Positions 19,269 through 30,050 are shown, numbered from the stretch's first letter. The stretch: DNA of 36,640 nucleotides from Fragilaria radians (GCA_900642245.1 CAAAJI010000462.1:3712-40351); one strand, 5' to 3'. The notes: generated by a model not told the origin, from the sequence alone. Numbers and translations: made by a program.

Positions 19269-22200
19269 CACTTCATAATTATAATAAAACACTACAAATC
19301 AAACTAGAAAAACTTTAATTCAAGAAGATGTGATTTTGTACCAACATTTGGAGACGTCCCTTGTTGCTAGTACATGCAAATATAGATGATGAAGATACCA
19401 TCTATATTAGCACATCTAAAACAACAAAAACTGAAAAGAAAAATGGCTTTTGCTTTTTCAAATACAAATTTTAGATGATACTAATCAAAGATCCCTAAAA
19501 TTTAGGTGATAATAAATCACATGCGTTTCATGAACTGTAACATGACTTAGAATATTTCATTCTAAATAAAAAAACCAAAAGATATTTTGACTAACCAGAA
19601 TAATCTGGATATAATAATTCATCCTAAATATGATCTAAAGAAATACTATAATAGTGAAAAATTAGTTAATCAAGACTCCAATCTTGTATGATTAATAAAC
19701 AAGAGTAGTCTTTCATGATTTTCAAAACAATAAAACATAATTTTTATACTTTCAATCTCCGCAGAGCAGGCATTATAAAATAGTTTTTGTGTCATCGTGT
19801 GAAAATGTTGCAGGCGTCGAAGTACATATAAATGAGGATTAGGATTTGAATTTAGTCAGGTGAAATGATCGGTAATGAATATGAAATCAGTTTTTGAGAA
19901 TGTCGTTTCGCTTTCACCATAATTTGGATGTCTGTGTCGGCATGTGAAAAAAGGAATTTTATATTACATAGAGCATGAAAACTAAAGAGGTAAGTTATGG
20001 AATTCCTTTGGAACATTGAGGAATGAATACTACCTTTGAGCTAGATGTTTCCATAGGCGAATCAAATCATTCTCTTTGTAACGAAGTTATTTTCCTCTCA
20101 AGCTATTAGCTTATTTGCAGAATGTACCAATCGCAGATGACATGTCGAATTATTTTGGGTACTCTGTTCATACCATTCATCATCTGCGAAACTATTGGTG
20201 AATGCAGCAAACGACTGAAGACTCTAACTCGTTCACGACGAGTAAGCCCTCTTCCGCATAGATCTCGTATCGATACTTTCGTTTAATGAGGTAACAGTGG
20301 TGTTGAGATAAGATTATTAATGGTATGTTTGCAGCCATAATATATCTCCATCTGTCAAACTAGCCAAGAGAGAGTCGACACTTTTGGTAACAAGGCCAAA
20401 GCAATTTGATACAGGCTTCGAAATTCACAAAAATGAGACGTAATACGAAGACTTGTCCATTTAGCATCAAACTAGCACAAATTATTGAATATTTTAATTT
20501 TTAACGCGTTGTTACTTTGGGATCTACAATATGATGATTTACTCTTCGCAACGGGAATGATCCATGATATCGCTTGCGCTCCCATCCTGCAAATGGATAT
20601 TTCATTGCACATTTTTGGTTCTGTGTGACATCTCTTCAAGGTCATCGAATTAGTTGCACTGAAAATGGGCTATAGAAAGAGACAAAGTAATAGCATGTGA
20701 ATTGGTTGTCCATCAGTCATCTACGTCTATTTGTTAATGTTGATTGAATTATCGCAATGAATGGCTTTGAATCTTTTCAATACATCATTGAAATGGGCCT
20801 CACAAACAGATGCCATCGTCATAACTTTATCCAAGATCAAAGTATTTTACAAACAATCACAATTAGATATTACATCACTAAATGGCGGTTGATTGCAATT
20901 AGGTAGTTCATGAACGCTTTCTGATCCGCGAAAAATAGACTTCATCCGTATCTAATTGTATGAGCTTTGAAGGGAGTATTTGCTTCGTCGCGAAATCATA
21001 TAGATTGATAATCTGTTAAGGCAGTTATTTTTTTCATCTTCGAAAGATTGTGTGATACAAAACCTTGAAAGGCTTATTGGAAATGAATCATATAACAGTT
21101 GAAACATTAATAATTTGAAAATATTTGCATCGACATTGCGATGAGGATTCATATAAGACTTACAGAAAGGCGAATGATTCAAAACTAAATACAGAGAGTT
21201 TCAACATGGCTGATGGTTGTAACTAGCAATGCGAAAATTAAATAGCAATGTCTCTGACTTCCAAAGTATCAAATGTAGTGCCCTTCTGTCGATTTAAATG
21301 GTCTTGCATATACTTAGTCGATGAGATCTTGCTTGTCGTTCCTCGAATTACATGTAATGTTCCGCGGTAACATTGTATTGCACTTGATTCTAGGATCTAT
21401 AGCTATGTTTGAAACGTTGTTATGTAACCTTTCTTCGTGCTGATACAACAATCATAAACTGAGGATTTGGAAATAGATCAAACATGATATATTTCCTTTA
21501 CACGCCATCACATCATCTGAACATGATGCATTTCTACATGATATCTTTGAAGCCTTGAAGTGGGATTGCACGACAAGATGAAGAGGCAAGCAACGACACC
21601 AACTTTTCTTGGGCAATCAGAAATGCTACATTTGTAAGCATCAATGCTAATAATTTGTGCTAATTCGATGAAGTTTCACAAATTTACCCACATCATTGCA
21701 TCGATAGAAACATTTTCCTGGGCAATTGACTACGCCCACTGCTTGTAGAGCCTGAGAAAAATGCTAACATTGCATTAGTCAACAAGGGAAAATCATGCTG
21801 GTATGATGACTTGGGAAGAAGTTATGTGGACGATATCGGAATGTATCGTCCATTTAATTGCTGTATTTCAAGGAGTCAAAAGCATGTATTGTGATAACTC
21901 GATGATCATGTATCACTGAGTGTGGATGACAATTCAAACACTGCCCATTCCATCGCCAACTTTTCTTTATCGAAATTTAGAGCCTGAAAGCCTCATGGGC
22001 AACTGAGTATGACTTTGCGATGACGTCATTGTTTGCTCCCCATGTTAATGCTGTCTTTGAAGCATCTAATGCAATGACTTCGCTTTCATTCGATGACTTT
22101 GCGATGACGTCATTGCCATGCGAAACAAACTAAGAAGTGAACAATTGGATTATAGAAAAGTAAGTGTGATGCCAAACAGATCGCAATCTATCCCTTAGAA

Positions 22201-22639
22201 TATTCCTCTGTCAAATATGACTAAATCTGATGCGAGAGCCCGACGAAGTCTTGCTTTAAGCTCATCGAATGCAATGATATCTTCTTGCTTACCGTAAAGC
22301 TGAATTACTTAGAATTTGTTCATGTACAATTTATTTTCGAAGCTTGCATGCTATTTGTCTTAAAATTGTTCCCAAGTGTGTCGATTCGACTGTTTTCTTG
22401 GTGTAATCCGTATAGATAATGTGTAAAACCACAATACCTCGTAGGCAAACCTGAAAGAACCTGAAAAATAATCAAGACTCACAAGATTCAATATGAGTCT
22501 CATCGTTACGCTAGAATGACAAAGAAGAAAATGTCGACTTGAGATCTACTTGTAAGATTATTGTCCTGAATCGCGTCAATCTTTCATCAATGTTTTCGCA
22601 GATTATGCATACTGTAAGGCATTTCTAAGTCATTGTTTT
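19269..22639. other. Long AT-rich stretch without genes
   Basis: About 3.4 kb. I see no open frame with recognisable features, no RNA gene and no tandem array. A small hairpin (ACTCGT, 5-nt loop, ACGAGT) is at 20227-20243 and a CRE-containing direct repeat at 22009-22115. The sequence is probably old repeat material. Confidence 0.5.
22009..22115 (+). repeat. 23-bp direct repeat containing TGACGTCA
   Basis: The same 23 bp (starting atgactttgcgatgacgt) occurs at 22009-22031 and 22093-22115, 84 bp apart. Each copy contains the perfect palindrome TGACGTCA (22021-22028 and 22105-22112), the core bound by CRE/bZIP factors. No gene lies close by, so a regulatory role is unproven. Confidence 0.7.
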
Positions 22640-23040
22640 GAATTCATCTTCCAAAGTTTGTTTTCTCCCACATTACCGCATTAAAGAGACTTAACCCTGA
22701 TCTGCAACTGTTAAATAAGAGCTCAATAAACATCTCTTTCAGGGAGCATATTCAGGAGGTATCTCCAGCAATAAACTGTCCAATCATCATTGATCATGAC
22801 CCAGAAATTAGATCCTCCAAAGCTTGCAGCTTTAAGTAGCCAATGTACCCTTGTGTTCACGTGCGTTTGTGCTTGGATTTACTGATTGCACAACCTTTGT
22901 ATGCCTCAAACTTTCTGAGTAGTTTCCGATTGTTAGCCTTTGTTGTTACCTTCAAAGCATCTTCTCCACAATGTCCAATGCTTTATGATGCATACTCATA
23001 TCTGATCCCATGTCTTCAAACTTAATTCCAAATTTCAAGA
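22640..23040 (-). pseudogene. Decayed copia pre-integrase and integrase fragment
   Basis: On the minus strand, in shifting frames, one reads MHHKALDIVEKML (about 22985-23000, a relic of the HKALGHxGE type), then KFEAYKGCAISKSKHKRT (22860-22915, the CxxC zinc-finger tail with the first Cys lost). AASFGGSNFWVMINDDWT follows (about 22770-22830, the integrase core start), and then a GENK relic near 22670. At least two frameshifts and one TGA are present. It is in the same orientation as, but more decayed than, the element at 8413-11150. Confidence 0.6.
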
Positions 23041-23664
23041 GTGATAATCCAACTATTGGGCTATTCATTTCGCTATTTCTGAACATCCTTTCTGCTATCC
23101 TTAATGCTCAATCTTCTTGCTTTGGCATAGAACTTCTTTCTCCATACCAACCATTCTTCCTTTCTAACTATAAATTTCAATATTCGGATAGGAAGAGGAG
23201 ATTTTTTTTAAACGTTTGGCGTCCTCTTTGCAATAACGGTAATTGATTATTTGAAGTAATTTGCTTTTTCAAATTCTGGTTCATCACCACTAATAGGCAA
23301 TTGCATACTTGCTTCATCAACACTCACAGTCACTTGCTCACAATATGATCGGCCATGTCCAGACTTGTTCTTTACAACTCATTGAATGCCATTAATTGTT
23401 TTCTAACAACTCATTCTCTTGATATTTATATACGTGTGAATATGTAACCTATTTACTTAAGAATCCAAACCAGTGATTTGTGACGCTACTCATTATTTCT
23501 AAGGTATAGAGTGTTTCCAATTTCTTTTAGAGATGCTTATCATTCCATTATAGAGAAATGATTCCTCCAATGGGTACACATTGCATACCTTTTTGTAGAC
23601 AACATTCCTTTTACATGTATATGAAGTTGATACCCAACGCAATCTCTAGTATTACTAACGACAT
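23041..23664. other. Spacer, no gene seen
   Basis: AT-rich. It may include more of the copia relic on its left side, but I cannot identify any domain. From about 23634 it is homologous to the 3' flank of the second cupin-DUF952 gene (24719-24748). Confidence 0.4.
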
Positions 23665-24086
23665 CTACAATCCTTCAATTGTCAGAAAGGTACCATTGAC
23701 ATCGCGGATCATGGGGTATACACTCGTGACGATTCCAGGTAAATGTGCCGGAATACCACCATATATATGAGGACAAACCCATGTATCAAAGGAATCTGCG
23801 GTTGTCGTTGTTCCTACAGGTTTGGCCTCCTCAAAGATTGTTTGGATGCCAATTTTTTCCAATGCCAATCGATTTAATCCCACACAAATCCAATCTCCCA
23901 CTGATGACGTATAAAAGTGATTGGCTGTCACAATCAACCGTTCTGGAACAGCAGTTGCATGTGTGAACATTCCATCCTCTTGAAACGTTGGTGGAAAATA
24001 TGCTGTCTTGGCATTCTGCGCCTCATCCCATCGATCTTTAAGACACATGTGGTAAATAATCTTGGAATCCTCGGTGATGGTTTCCG
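23665..24086 (-). CDS. Cupin-DUF952 fusion protein, C-terminal part (N-terminus in gap)
   Basis: 140 C-terminal codons nearly identical to the neighbouring gene at 24749-25624, with a few substitutions (RLALEKIG against RLELQKIG, PHIYGG against PHVYGG). It covers the whole DUF952 part: IIYHMCLKDRWDEAQ, FTHATAVPERL and the closing WVCPHIYGGIPAHLP. The missing ~150 codons (453 bp) would fit in the 633-N gap, leaving about 180 bp between the genes. It is therefore probably a complete tandem paralogue and not a fragment. The presence of both silent and coding differences argues against assembly duplication. Confidence 0.75.
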
Positions 24087-24719
24087 NNNNNNNNNNNNNN
24101 NNNNNNNNNNNNNNNNNNNNNNNNNNNNNNNNNNNNNNNNNNNNNNNNNNNNNNNNNNNNNNNNNNNNNNNNNNNNNNNNNNNNNNNNNNNNNNNNNNNN
24201 NNNNNNNNNNNNNNNNNNNNNNNNNNNNNNNNNNNNNNNNNNNNNNNNNNNNNNNNNNNNNNNNNNNNNNNNNNNNNNNNNNNNNNNNNNNNNNNNNNNN
24301 NNNNNNNNNNNNNNNNNNNNNNNNNNNNNNNNNNNNNNNNNNNNNNNNNNNNNNNNNNNNNNNNNNNNNNNNNNNNNNNNNNNNNNNNNNNNNNNNNNNN
24401 NNNNNNNNNNNNNNNNNNNNNNNNNNNNNNNNNNNNNNNNNNNNNNNNNNNNNNNNNNNNNNNNNNNNNNNNNNNNNNNNNNNNNNNNNNNNNNNNNNNN
24501 NNNNNNNNNNNNNNNNNNNNNNNNNNNNNNNNNNNNNNNNNNNNNNNNNNNNNNNNNNNNNNNNNNNNNNNNNNNNNNNNNNNNNNNNNNNNNNNNNNNN
24601 NNNNNNNNNNNNNNNNNNNNNNNNNNNNNNNNNNNNNNNNNNNNNNNNNNNNNNNNNNNNNNNNNNNNNNNNNNNNNNNNNNNNNNNNNNNNNNNNNNNN
24701 NNNNNNNNNNNNNNNNNNN
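24087..24719. other. Assembly gap (633 N)
   Basis: Undetermined bases. It should hold the cupin half of the left gene copy plus the spacer. Open frames running through it are not real evidence. Confidence 0.99.
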
Positions 24720-24748
24720 AAAGCAAGCTCTAGCATTACTTACAACAT

Positions 24749-25624
24749 CTACAATCCTTCAATAGTCAGAAAGGTACCATTGACATCGCGGATCATGGGG
24801 TATATACTAGTAACGATTCCAGGTAAATGTGCCGGAATACCACCATATACATGAGGACAAACCCATGTATCAAAGGAATCTGCGGTTGTCGTTGTTCCTA
24901 CAGGCTTGGCCTCTTCAAAGATTGTTTGGATGCCAATTTTTTGCAATTCCAATCGATTTAATCCCACACAAATCCAATCTCCCACTGATGACGTATAAAA
25001 GTGATTGGCAGTCACAATCAAGCGTTCTGGAACAGCAGTTGCATGTGTGAACATTCCATCCTCTTGAAACGTTGGAGGAAAATATGCTGTCTTGGCATTC
25101 TGCGCCTCATCCCATCGATCTTTAAGACACATGTGGTAAATTATCTTGGAATCCTCAGTGATAGTAGCTTTTTCCTCATCTACCAAGGCATTGGTCGGAT
25201 CATCACTTTTTGTTGCTTCTTTCGAATGCAATTGTTGCAAACGCAGAGTCACATCCGATGGCTCCTCACCTTCACTGCGGATACAACGTGAGGGTGAAAA
25301 TGCTGGTCGACACAACGGTATGTATACCGTGGGAACCACCGAGAAGCTTGGACGGAAGGATTCTCCACGGTCAAGAAATGCAGTCTCTCCAGCTAAAACG
25401 GTACAGATAGACCCATCAGGACATTCTAAATCTATTTGTCCCTGTAGAACACATAACCACTCTTCATAGTCCAAAGTTAACCATGGCTCTGATGTAACTT
25501 CGGTAATTTGGACATGAGCCAAAGAAATACTATCATCATTTGTGGCGACATTACCCAAGAATTCATCAATGGTTAATCCATCATGTTCTACCACACGTAC
25601 AGATTTCCCAAGAATACGAGGCAT
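24749..25624 (-). CDS. Cupin-DUF952 fusion protein
   Basis: 291 aa. Residues ~10-110 look like a single cupin barrel: PWLTLDYEEWLCVLQGQIDL, then the LAGETAFLDRGE turn. Residues ~158-285 match DUF952: IIYHMCLKDRWDEAQ, YFPPTFQEDGMFTHATAVPE, and CPHVYGGIPAHLP near the end. In most DUF952 proteins the motif reads DGFIHxS and FPHxYG; here it is DGMFTHAT and CPHVYG. DUF952 is of unknown function and is related in fold to ADP-ribosyltransferase-like proteins in some classifications; I do not assign an activity. No signal peptide, so probably cytosolic. A second copy lies just downstream. A TGACGTAA site is at 25781-25788, ~157 bp before the start. Confidence 0.75.
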   Translation of the reverse strand: MPRILGKSVRVVEHDGLTIDEFLGNVATNDDSISLAHVQITEVTSEPWLTLDYEEWLCVLQGQIDLECPDGSICTVLAGETAFLDRGESFRPSFSVVPTVYIPLCRPAFSPSRCIRSEGEEPSDVTLRLQQLHSKEATKSDDPTNALVDEEKATITEDSKIIYHMCLKDRWDEAQNAKTAYFPPTFQEDGMFTHATAVPERLIVTANHFYTSSVGDWICVGLNRLELQKIGIQTIFEEAKPVGTTTTADSFDTWVCPHVYGGIPAHLPGIVTSIYPMIRDVNGTFLTIEGL

Positions 25625-26649
25625 GGTTTAATCTATCGATGATTGGCGTTGTGTGCTTCCTGCATCTGATCGATTTTTGACATGATATTGTCAATTTTTC
25701 TGACGAAGACAACCAGGTCACAATTAACAAAAACCACGTACGGGACAAAAAGACAATTATCAAAGATTGTACTAGCAAGGTGACGTAAATTTAGTTACAT
25801 ATTTCTTGCCACTATCGATAAACAAAGAAATTGAAAATGCTCTTTTGTTTGTTTGTTAATGTCACTTACCTGAAAATGAAGTTTATGCAAAATGACACTT
25901 CTTTGGAAATGAAGAAACTTTGAAGGGGTGAGTTGATATGAAAATAGACTCTGCAATTTGAAAAGTTGTTTTCTGTTTTGCTTGTCTTGAGTGTATGTTC
26001 CGCAGCAAGGATGATGAATAATCACTTCTTGGTCCTACTATTTTAATTTATTTCGATTTTGACTAACTTTATTTGAAGCAAAAAGCAGCAAAGAGCAGGA
26101 AGCTATTTATTCTTTTCAATGGTTACCAACAATATCCTTCTTTCCGGCTCTCAAAATATTTGTTGCGTCCAATAAGGTGATTACTGGAAGGCTAATCAAA
26201 GAAAACTTCAATGAGATAGTATTGCCTAACCTAAATGTTGCAGTTTTTGACTTGCCTGCCAAGATTGCTAATTATACAAGAATATACTCCTTTTACTTAA
26301 AGAGGTCTATTCAAACTACACTATTTGGAACTTGGTGTATATATAACATAAATAGAGTTAAGTTAATTCATCTTGATACAATGAATTCCCAAATGAAATA
26401 AAAGAATACACTTTTTGTCACGTTGTAATGTAGAAAAAAACAATCATTTTTGATGCTTAGAAAGATATACTTCGTAAATCTCCTACCCTTGCCTTAAGCA
26501 GATACTTATAAAGGTAAATTAATGTTATCATCTCATTATCCAACCAAAGTGATCCTCTAATGTTGAATATATCGGTAATTTTACTCTTGGGGAACTTCTT
26601 TCCTGGCCCCGAATACTGGTTTTGTATTGCAATCAAACACCTTGGATTG
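25625..26649. other. Intergenic, no gene seen
   Basis: Contains the likely promoter of the cupin-DUF952 gene at its left side (TGACGTAA at 25781-25788). The remaining AT-rich sequence has short open frames (26177-26401, 26457-26663) with no recognisable features. The last 200 bp may continue the copia gag relic on the right. Confidence 0.45.
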
Positions 26650-27032
26650 CTAATTACTGACACATTTCGATTTTTGACACTTTATGCAATGAGCAGTATC
26701 TTATCATGCTTTCTATCACAACCAAATGTGCTTCTCATTCTGGTCATTCTTTGGTACAAACTTCAAAAATGATATTCATGGAAATTTTTTCTTGAAAACC
26801 ATTGCATGACTTGCAATTGCCACGTCATTCTTTCTCAATGGAATATATGTCACTTTGCCTTGCTTGATTGCGAATCTCACTAACCTAACTTTTTGGAAAG
26901 ATTGGCTATTTTTCTTCTCGTAAATGCTATTACTGTTTTGTCAGGTTGGCATAGACCATAATCTGTTTCCACCAGGTCTGAAAATTATTTGCTTCCTCAT
27001 AAAAATTCAGAGATCCGTCACTTCTTTTAAAG
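26650..27032 (-). pseudogene. Decayed copia gag fragment
   Basis: On the minus strand: FKRSDGSLNFYEEANNFQTW with a second W (WW at 26969-26974), KQIMVYANLTKQ then a stop, then QGKVTYIPLRKNDVAIASHA (about 26795-26850). After frameshifts, MNIIFEVCTKE, AHLVVIESMIRYCSLHKVSK and IEM follow (to about 26655). This resembles the start of gag in algal copia elements (WW-x-x-F/I-x-x-YA block, NDVAIAS block, LAHxVV block). It differs in type from the gag relic at 17541-18381, so at least two copia lineages have been here. Confidence 0.5.
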
Positions 27033-27578
27033 CTATCTACATTCATCTTCTTGTAACTCACTGTCCTTCCTCATTTACTCCTTTTAATATGGTCTCCCTT
27101 TGAATTTTCTTTTTCTGGATTGCTTTCTCTTTTGATTTGAATCAACCTGTCAGGTTTTCTTCAATTAAAAAAACGTTCTAGTATGCTTGGAAGCTTGGAT
27201 GCTAACATTATAATGATTTAACTAGCTCTAAATTAAGTGTTTACGCTTCTAGTTGAAGACTTGATCGTTATTGTTTCTTTCCATCATATAATAGCGATAT
27301 ATCGCTAATTTCCAAACTTTGTCTATGTTCTTCATTCTTCCCGTTTGATGACTCCAATCAAATTTTAAAGCTAACAGCAATTAATTGCTGTAACACATTT
27401 TGCACATTAGAAAATTATGTTGATAATGGTAGTAATGAAGAAGAGGATGGACAATAGGCGACAATCAAACAAGATGACGACACAAACCATGCATTGAAAA
27501 CACCGAACGGTCGTTTTGATTTATTCGACTCAAAGGTAGAATTCCTTTCACATGACTTTCTTGTTAGTATAAAGAAAA
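27033..27578. other. Intergenic and promoter region, with a 16-bp palindrome
   Basis: No gene. A perfect 16-bp palindrome TAGCGATATATCGCTA lies at 27292-27307, about 272 bp before the next start. It could be a dimeric protein binding site or chance. Confidence 0.45.
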
Positions 27579-29051
27579 ATGAATAAGAGAATTATGGAGA
27601 ATGATGAAGGTCAGGTCGAAAGTAATATTGATGAAAATGATATTCCTCCAAGTGATACAGCGACGTGGAAGCCTTGTTCTAACCTTCATGAGGAATTTGT
27701 GATTGATCATCCGAACAATATTCCCAACTTTGACCATCTCTTGTTTCCAGCGACGACGACGACACCTAATGATAATACAACTGCACTTGAATTTCGTTTG
27801 CCAAGTGGAGGGCGTCATCTATGCTTGTTGGTTGTAGCTGATTTGGACTTACGATCCGCTGCAGCCTTGGCAGAATCTGCATTGTCATGGGATTGTGAGT
27901 CACATGGAACTGTCGATGGGATTATTGCTTGTGGGCCACTCACGAATCGTAATGTATTGATCCATGAGTATCTCCGACCACAAGAAATATCTATAGCTGG
28001 ATCACCCAAGCACCATTCGAAAAAAATTTCACCAAAGAATATGCCTCTTGAAAAGGTGATATCCAAGATGACAACATTGTCTCATCAATATGTGGAAGAC
28101 TCAATTCCGTATGATGATTGTGATTATTGGGAAAGTTTATTTGAACAAGAGAATAATGATGCAGATCACTATCGTCTTTCATCTCCTCCTTATGGTACTT
28201 ATCACGACGATGACCACGGCGATGATGATGATGATGATGAAAATAATGATATTTCCAATTCAGCCATACCATTAGAACTCCAATTTGCCCTAGAGGGATT
28301 GGTTACGGGATGTCTATCACAATTGGAAAGTATCGTTTGTCGTGTATTATGGCTTCCCTGTCGGATGACGGATCCACCCACCTCCTGGCAAGAACAAATG
28401 ACGATACTCAAACATGACAATTCAGATGTTGATAATGATGATGATGATGATCACTACAATACAAACTATTATGGTCCTAGCGAACCACGTTGGACACCCA
28501 ATTCACGTAATCTCCATCGTCGGATACTTCCATTAGCACCTGGGTTGTATGGTTGTGGTTTGTCACTTCAATCCTCTTCTGGATATGGTCTCCAAAATGA
28601 AAAGTCGTGCCCTACGTACAACAACGGAGAAGAAGAGAGTGTTGAAGAAGAAACGGACAGAGAATTTTGGAAATCACTGAATACCATGTGTCAGGAATTG
28701 TCAACAACGTTTCCCATAATACCCTCTCATGGTCCGACGATACACGTACGTCCTGCTGGTATTATCGTAACGACAAGACCACCATTATCGAAATCGGAAA
28801 GGAAATTACCACTACCAAAGACAACATTACTACACGTCGATACTCCTCTCAATGGAGAATTTCAATGGCAGGAGGAAGATCACATTTTGACACCGGGATC
28901 TTTGCGCCAAAGGGGTGAATACTCGTTAGTTCATCTAGAATTGGTTCCTGAATCCAATGAAGAATGTGAAAGCATCGACGAAAGCTTGAAAACATTCTAC
29001 AGTTGGCAAATATCAAAGGTCGACTTACGACGTATGGAAGAACAATTCTAA
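27579..29051 (+). CDS. Diverged calcineurin-like metallophosphoesterase-fold protein
   Basis: 490 aa. No domain is perfectly preserved, but the order of motifs fits a metallophosphoesterase. LLVVADLDLRS (D88-x-D90) stands where D-x-H is expected, and IIACGPLTNR (G119-P-L) stands where GD-x-x is expected. LPCRMTDP replaces the G-N-H/D segment. The C-terminal DHILTPGSLRQRGEYSLVHL (TPGSLR 438-443) is very like the NPGS-R ending of these enzymes. The family's metal-binding His and Asp seem replaced, so it may be catalytically dead. Two Asp-rich inserts are present (HDDDHGDDDDDDENND near residue 210 and DVDNDDDDDHYN near 285). No signal peptide. The start at 27594 (MENDEGQ) is an alternative. The family assignment is inference. 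Confidence 0.6.
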   Translation: MNKRIMENDEGQVESNIDENDIPPSDTATWKPCSNLHEEFVIDHPNNIPNFDHLLFPATTTTPNDNTTALEFRLPSGGRHLCLLVVADLDLRSAAALAESALSWDCESHGTVDGIIACGPLTNRNVLIHEYLRPQEISIAGSPKHHSKKISPKNMPLEKVISKMTTLSHQYVEDSIPYDDCDYWESLFEQENNDADHYRLSSPPYGTYHDDDHGDDDDDDENNDISNSAIPLELQFALEGLVTGCLSQLESIVCRVLWLPCRMTDPPTSWQEQMTILKHDNSDVDNDDDDDHYNTNYYGPSEPRWTPNSRNLHRRILPLAPGLYGCGLSLQSSSGYGLQNEKSCPTYNNGEEESVEEETDREFWKSLNTMCQELSTTFPIIPSHGPTIHVRPAGIIVTTRPPLSKSERKLPLPKTTLLHVDTPLNGEFQWQEEDHILTPGSLRQRGEYSLVHLELVPESNEECESIDESLKTFYSWQISKVDLRRMEEQF

Positions 29052-29303
29052 ACATTGGAGTAATGATGTAATTCTTTAAGGGCAAGAACATGTAGAAAAT
29101 GCAAAATCACTATCAAATAAAAAGGATTATAACTATTACTGGATGTGTAACTTTCCTTTTTCACACTTCTTATTCTTGTATAATCTTACAATTGGAAGAC
29201 ACAATACGGTAGGGAGATAAATCAACTTGAGAACTCAGTATTCCATCGTTGTGGAATGAGGATTGAGTTCTTAGGTGACAACGTTAGTCTCGTGAAGTTA
29301 GAT

Positions 29304-30050
29304 TCAGCACGCACATGAATTAGAGTCTTGTCCCTTGCCAGCAGCAGCCGATGAATCTTCCAGTTTGATTGTTCCACCCGTTGCGGTAGAGGCGTTTCCT
29401 CCTGCTGTCCCATTTGTTTGTGACAATCCCTTAATGCCCTGCTTTCCACCCGACTTGGCAGCTGCCAGAGCACGATCGTGTACGATCCCTACAAGGGTTT
29501 CGAATGCCACCAAGACATTATCTCCTGATTTGGCACTAGTCTCCAAATGTTGCATCCCATACTGCTGACAGAATGCCTTGGCCTTCTCTTCCGATACTTC
29601 TCGAGATGCTTCCAAGTCACTCTTATTCCCAACCAATAATTTTGCCAAATCTTCTGATGCAGCATGATCATTTAACTGTGTCATCCATCGCTCACCAAGA
29701 CTTTCCAAACTTTTGGCATTGGTAATGTCATACACGAGGATCACTCCCTTGGCCTTTCGAAAGTAGGTGGGTAGCAAGACACGAGCAAATCGTTCTTGTC
29801 CGGCAGTGTCCCATATCTGAGCCTTTACCTTACCCTGAGGAGTATCCAACATTTGAGTGTCAAATTCAATCCCCATAGTGGCGGAAATATCGTGATTCAT
29901 TGGCCGGTCGGGATTGGTCAAACGAGCCACGAGCGATGTTTTGCCTACCCCAGAATCACCCAACATGACAATTTTGTAGAGTGGCGGCTTGCTAGATCCT
30001 CCAGGACCAGAAGCACCCGAAGCATTGGTAGAAGTTGGACGTGATGACAT
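29304..30050 (-). CDS. Rab-family small GTPase
   Basis: 248 aa, a complete Rab. G1 is GDSGVGKT (31-38). The switch I effector Thr is in ISATMGIEFD (55-64). G3 is WDTAGQE (80-86), G4 is NKSD (142-145), and G5 is ETSAK (170-174). The C-terminus ends in CAC, a double-Cys site for geranylgeranylation. It controls vesicle traffic on membranes in the GTP state. A 24-residue Ser/Gly-rich N-terminal extension and a long Gly/Ser/Thr-rich hypervariable tail (about residues 205-245) are longer than usual. The RabF-like stretch FARVLLPTYFRKAKGVILVY differs from the usual YYRGA, so I do not assign a subtype. The start is the first Met in frame. Confidence 0.93.
   Translation of the reverse strand: MSSRPTSTNASGASGPGGSSKPPLYKIVMLGDSGVGKTSLVARLTNPDRPMNHDISATMGIEFDTQMLDTPQGKVKAQIWDTAGQERFARVLLPTYFRKAKGVILVYDITNAKSLESLGERWMTQLNDHAASEDLAKLLVGNKSDLEASREVSEEKAKAFCQQYGMQHLETSAKSGDNVLVAFETLVGIVHDRALAAAKSGGKQGIKGLSQTNGTAGGNASTATGGTIKLEDSSAAAGKGQDSNSCAC

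Noticed and set aside
19269..22639. CRISPR array or tandem repeat array
   Set aside because: Only one spaced pair of repeats (22009 and 22093) was found; no regular array, and the window is eukaryotic.
23665..24733. Long open frames running through the N gap
   Set aside because: They are open only because N cannot encode a stop; only 23665-24086 is real evidence.
26177..26401. Possible shared repeat between 26177-26401 and 31293-31496
   Set aside because: Both can be read with an LPAK segment (DLPAKIANY and FLPAKVTYC), but nucleotide similarity is too weak to call by eye.
28210..28245. GAT microsatellite as a non-coding repeat
   Set aside because: It lies in frame inside the phosphoesterase-like gene and encodes an Asp run.
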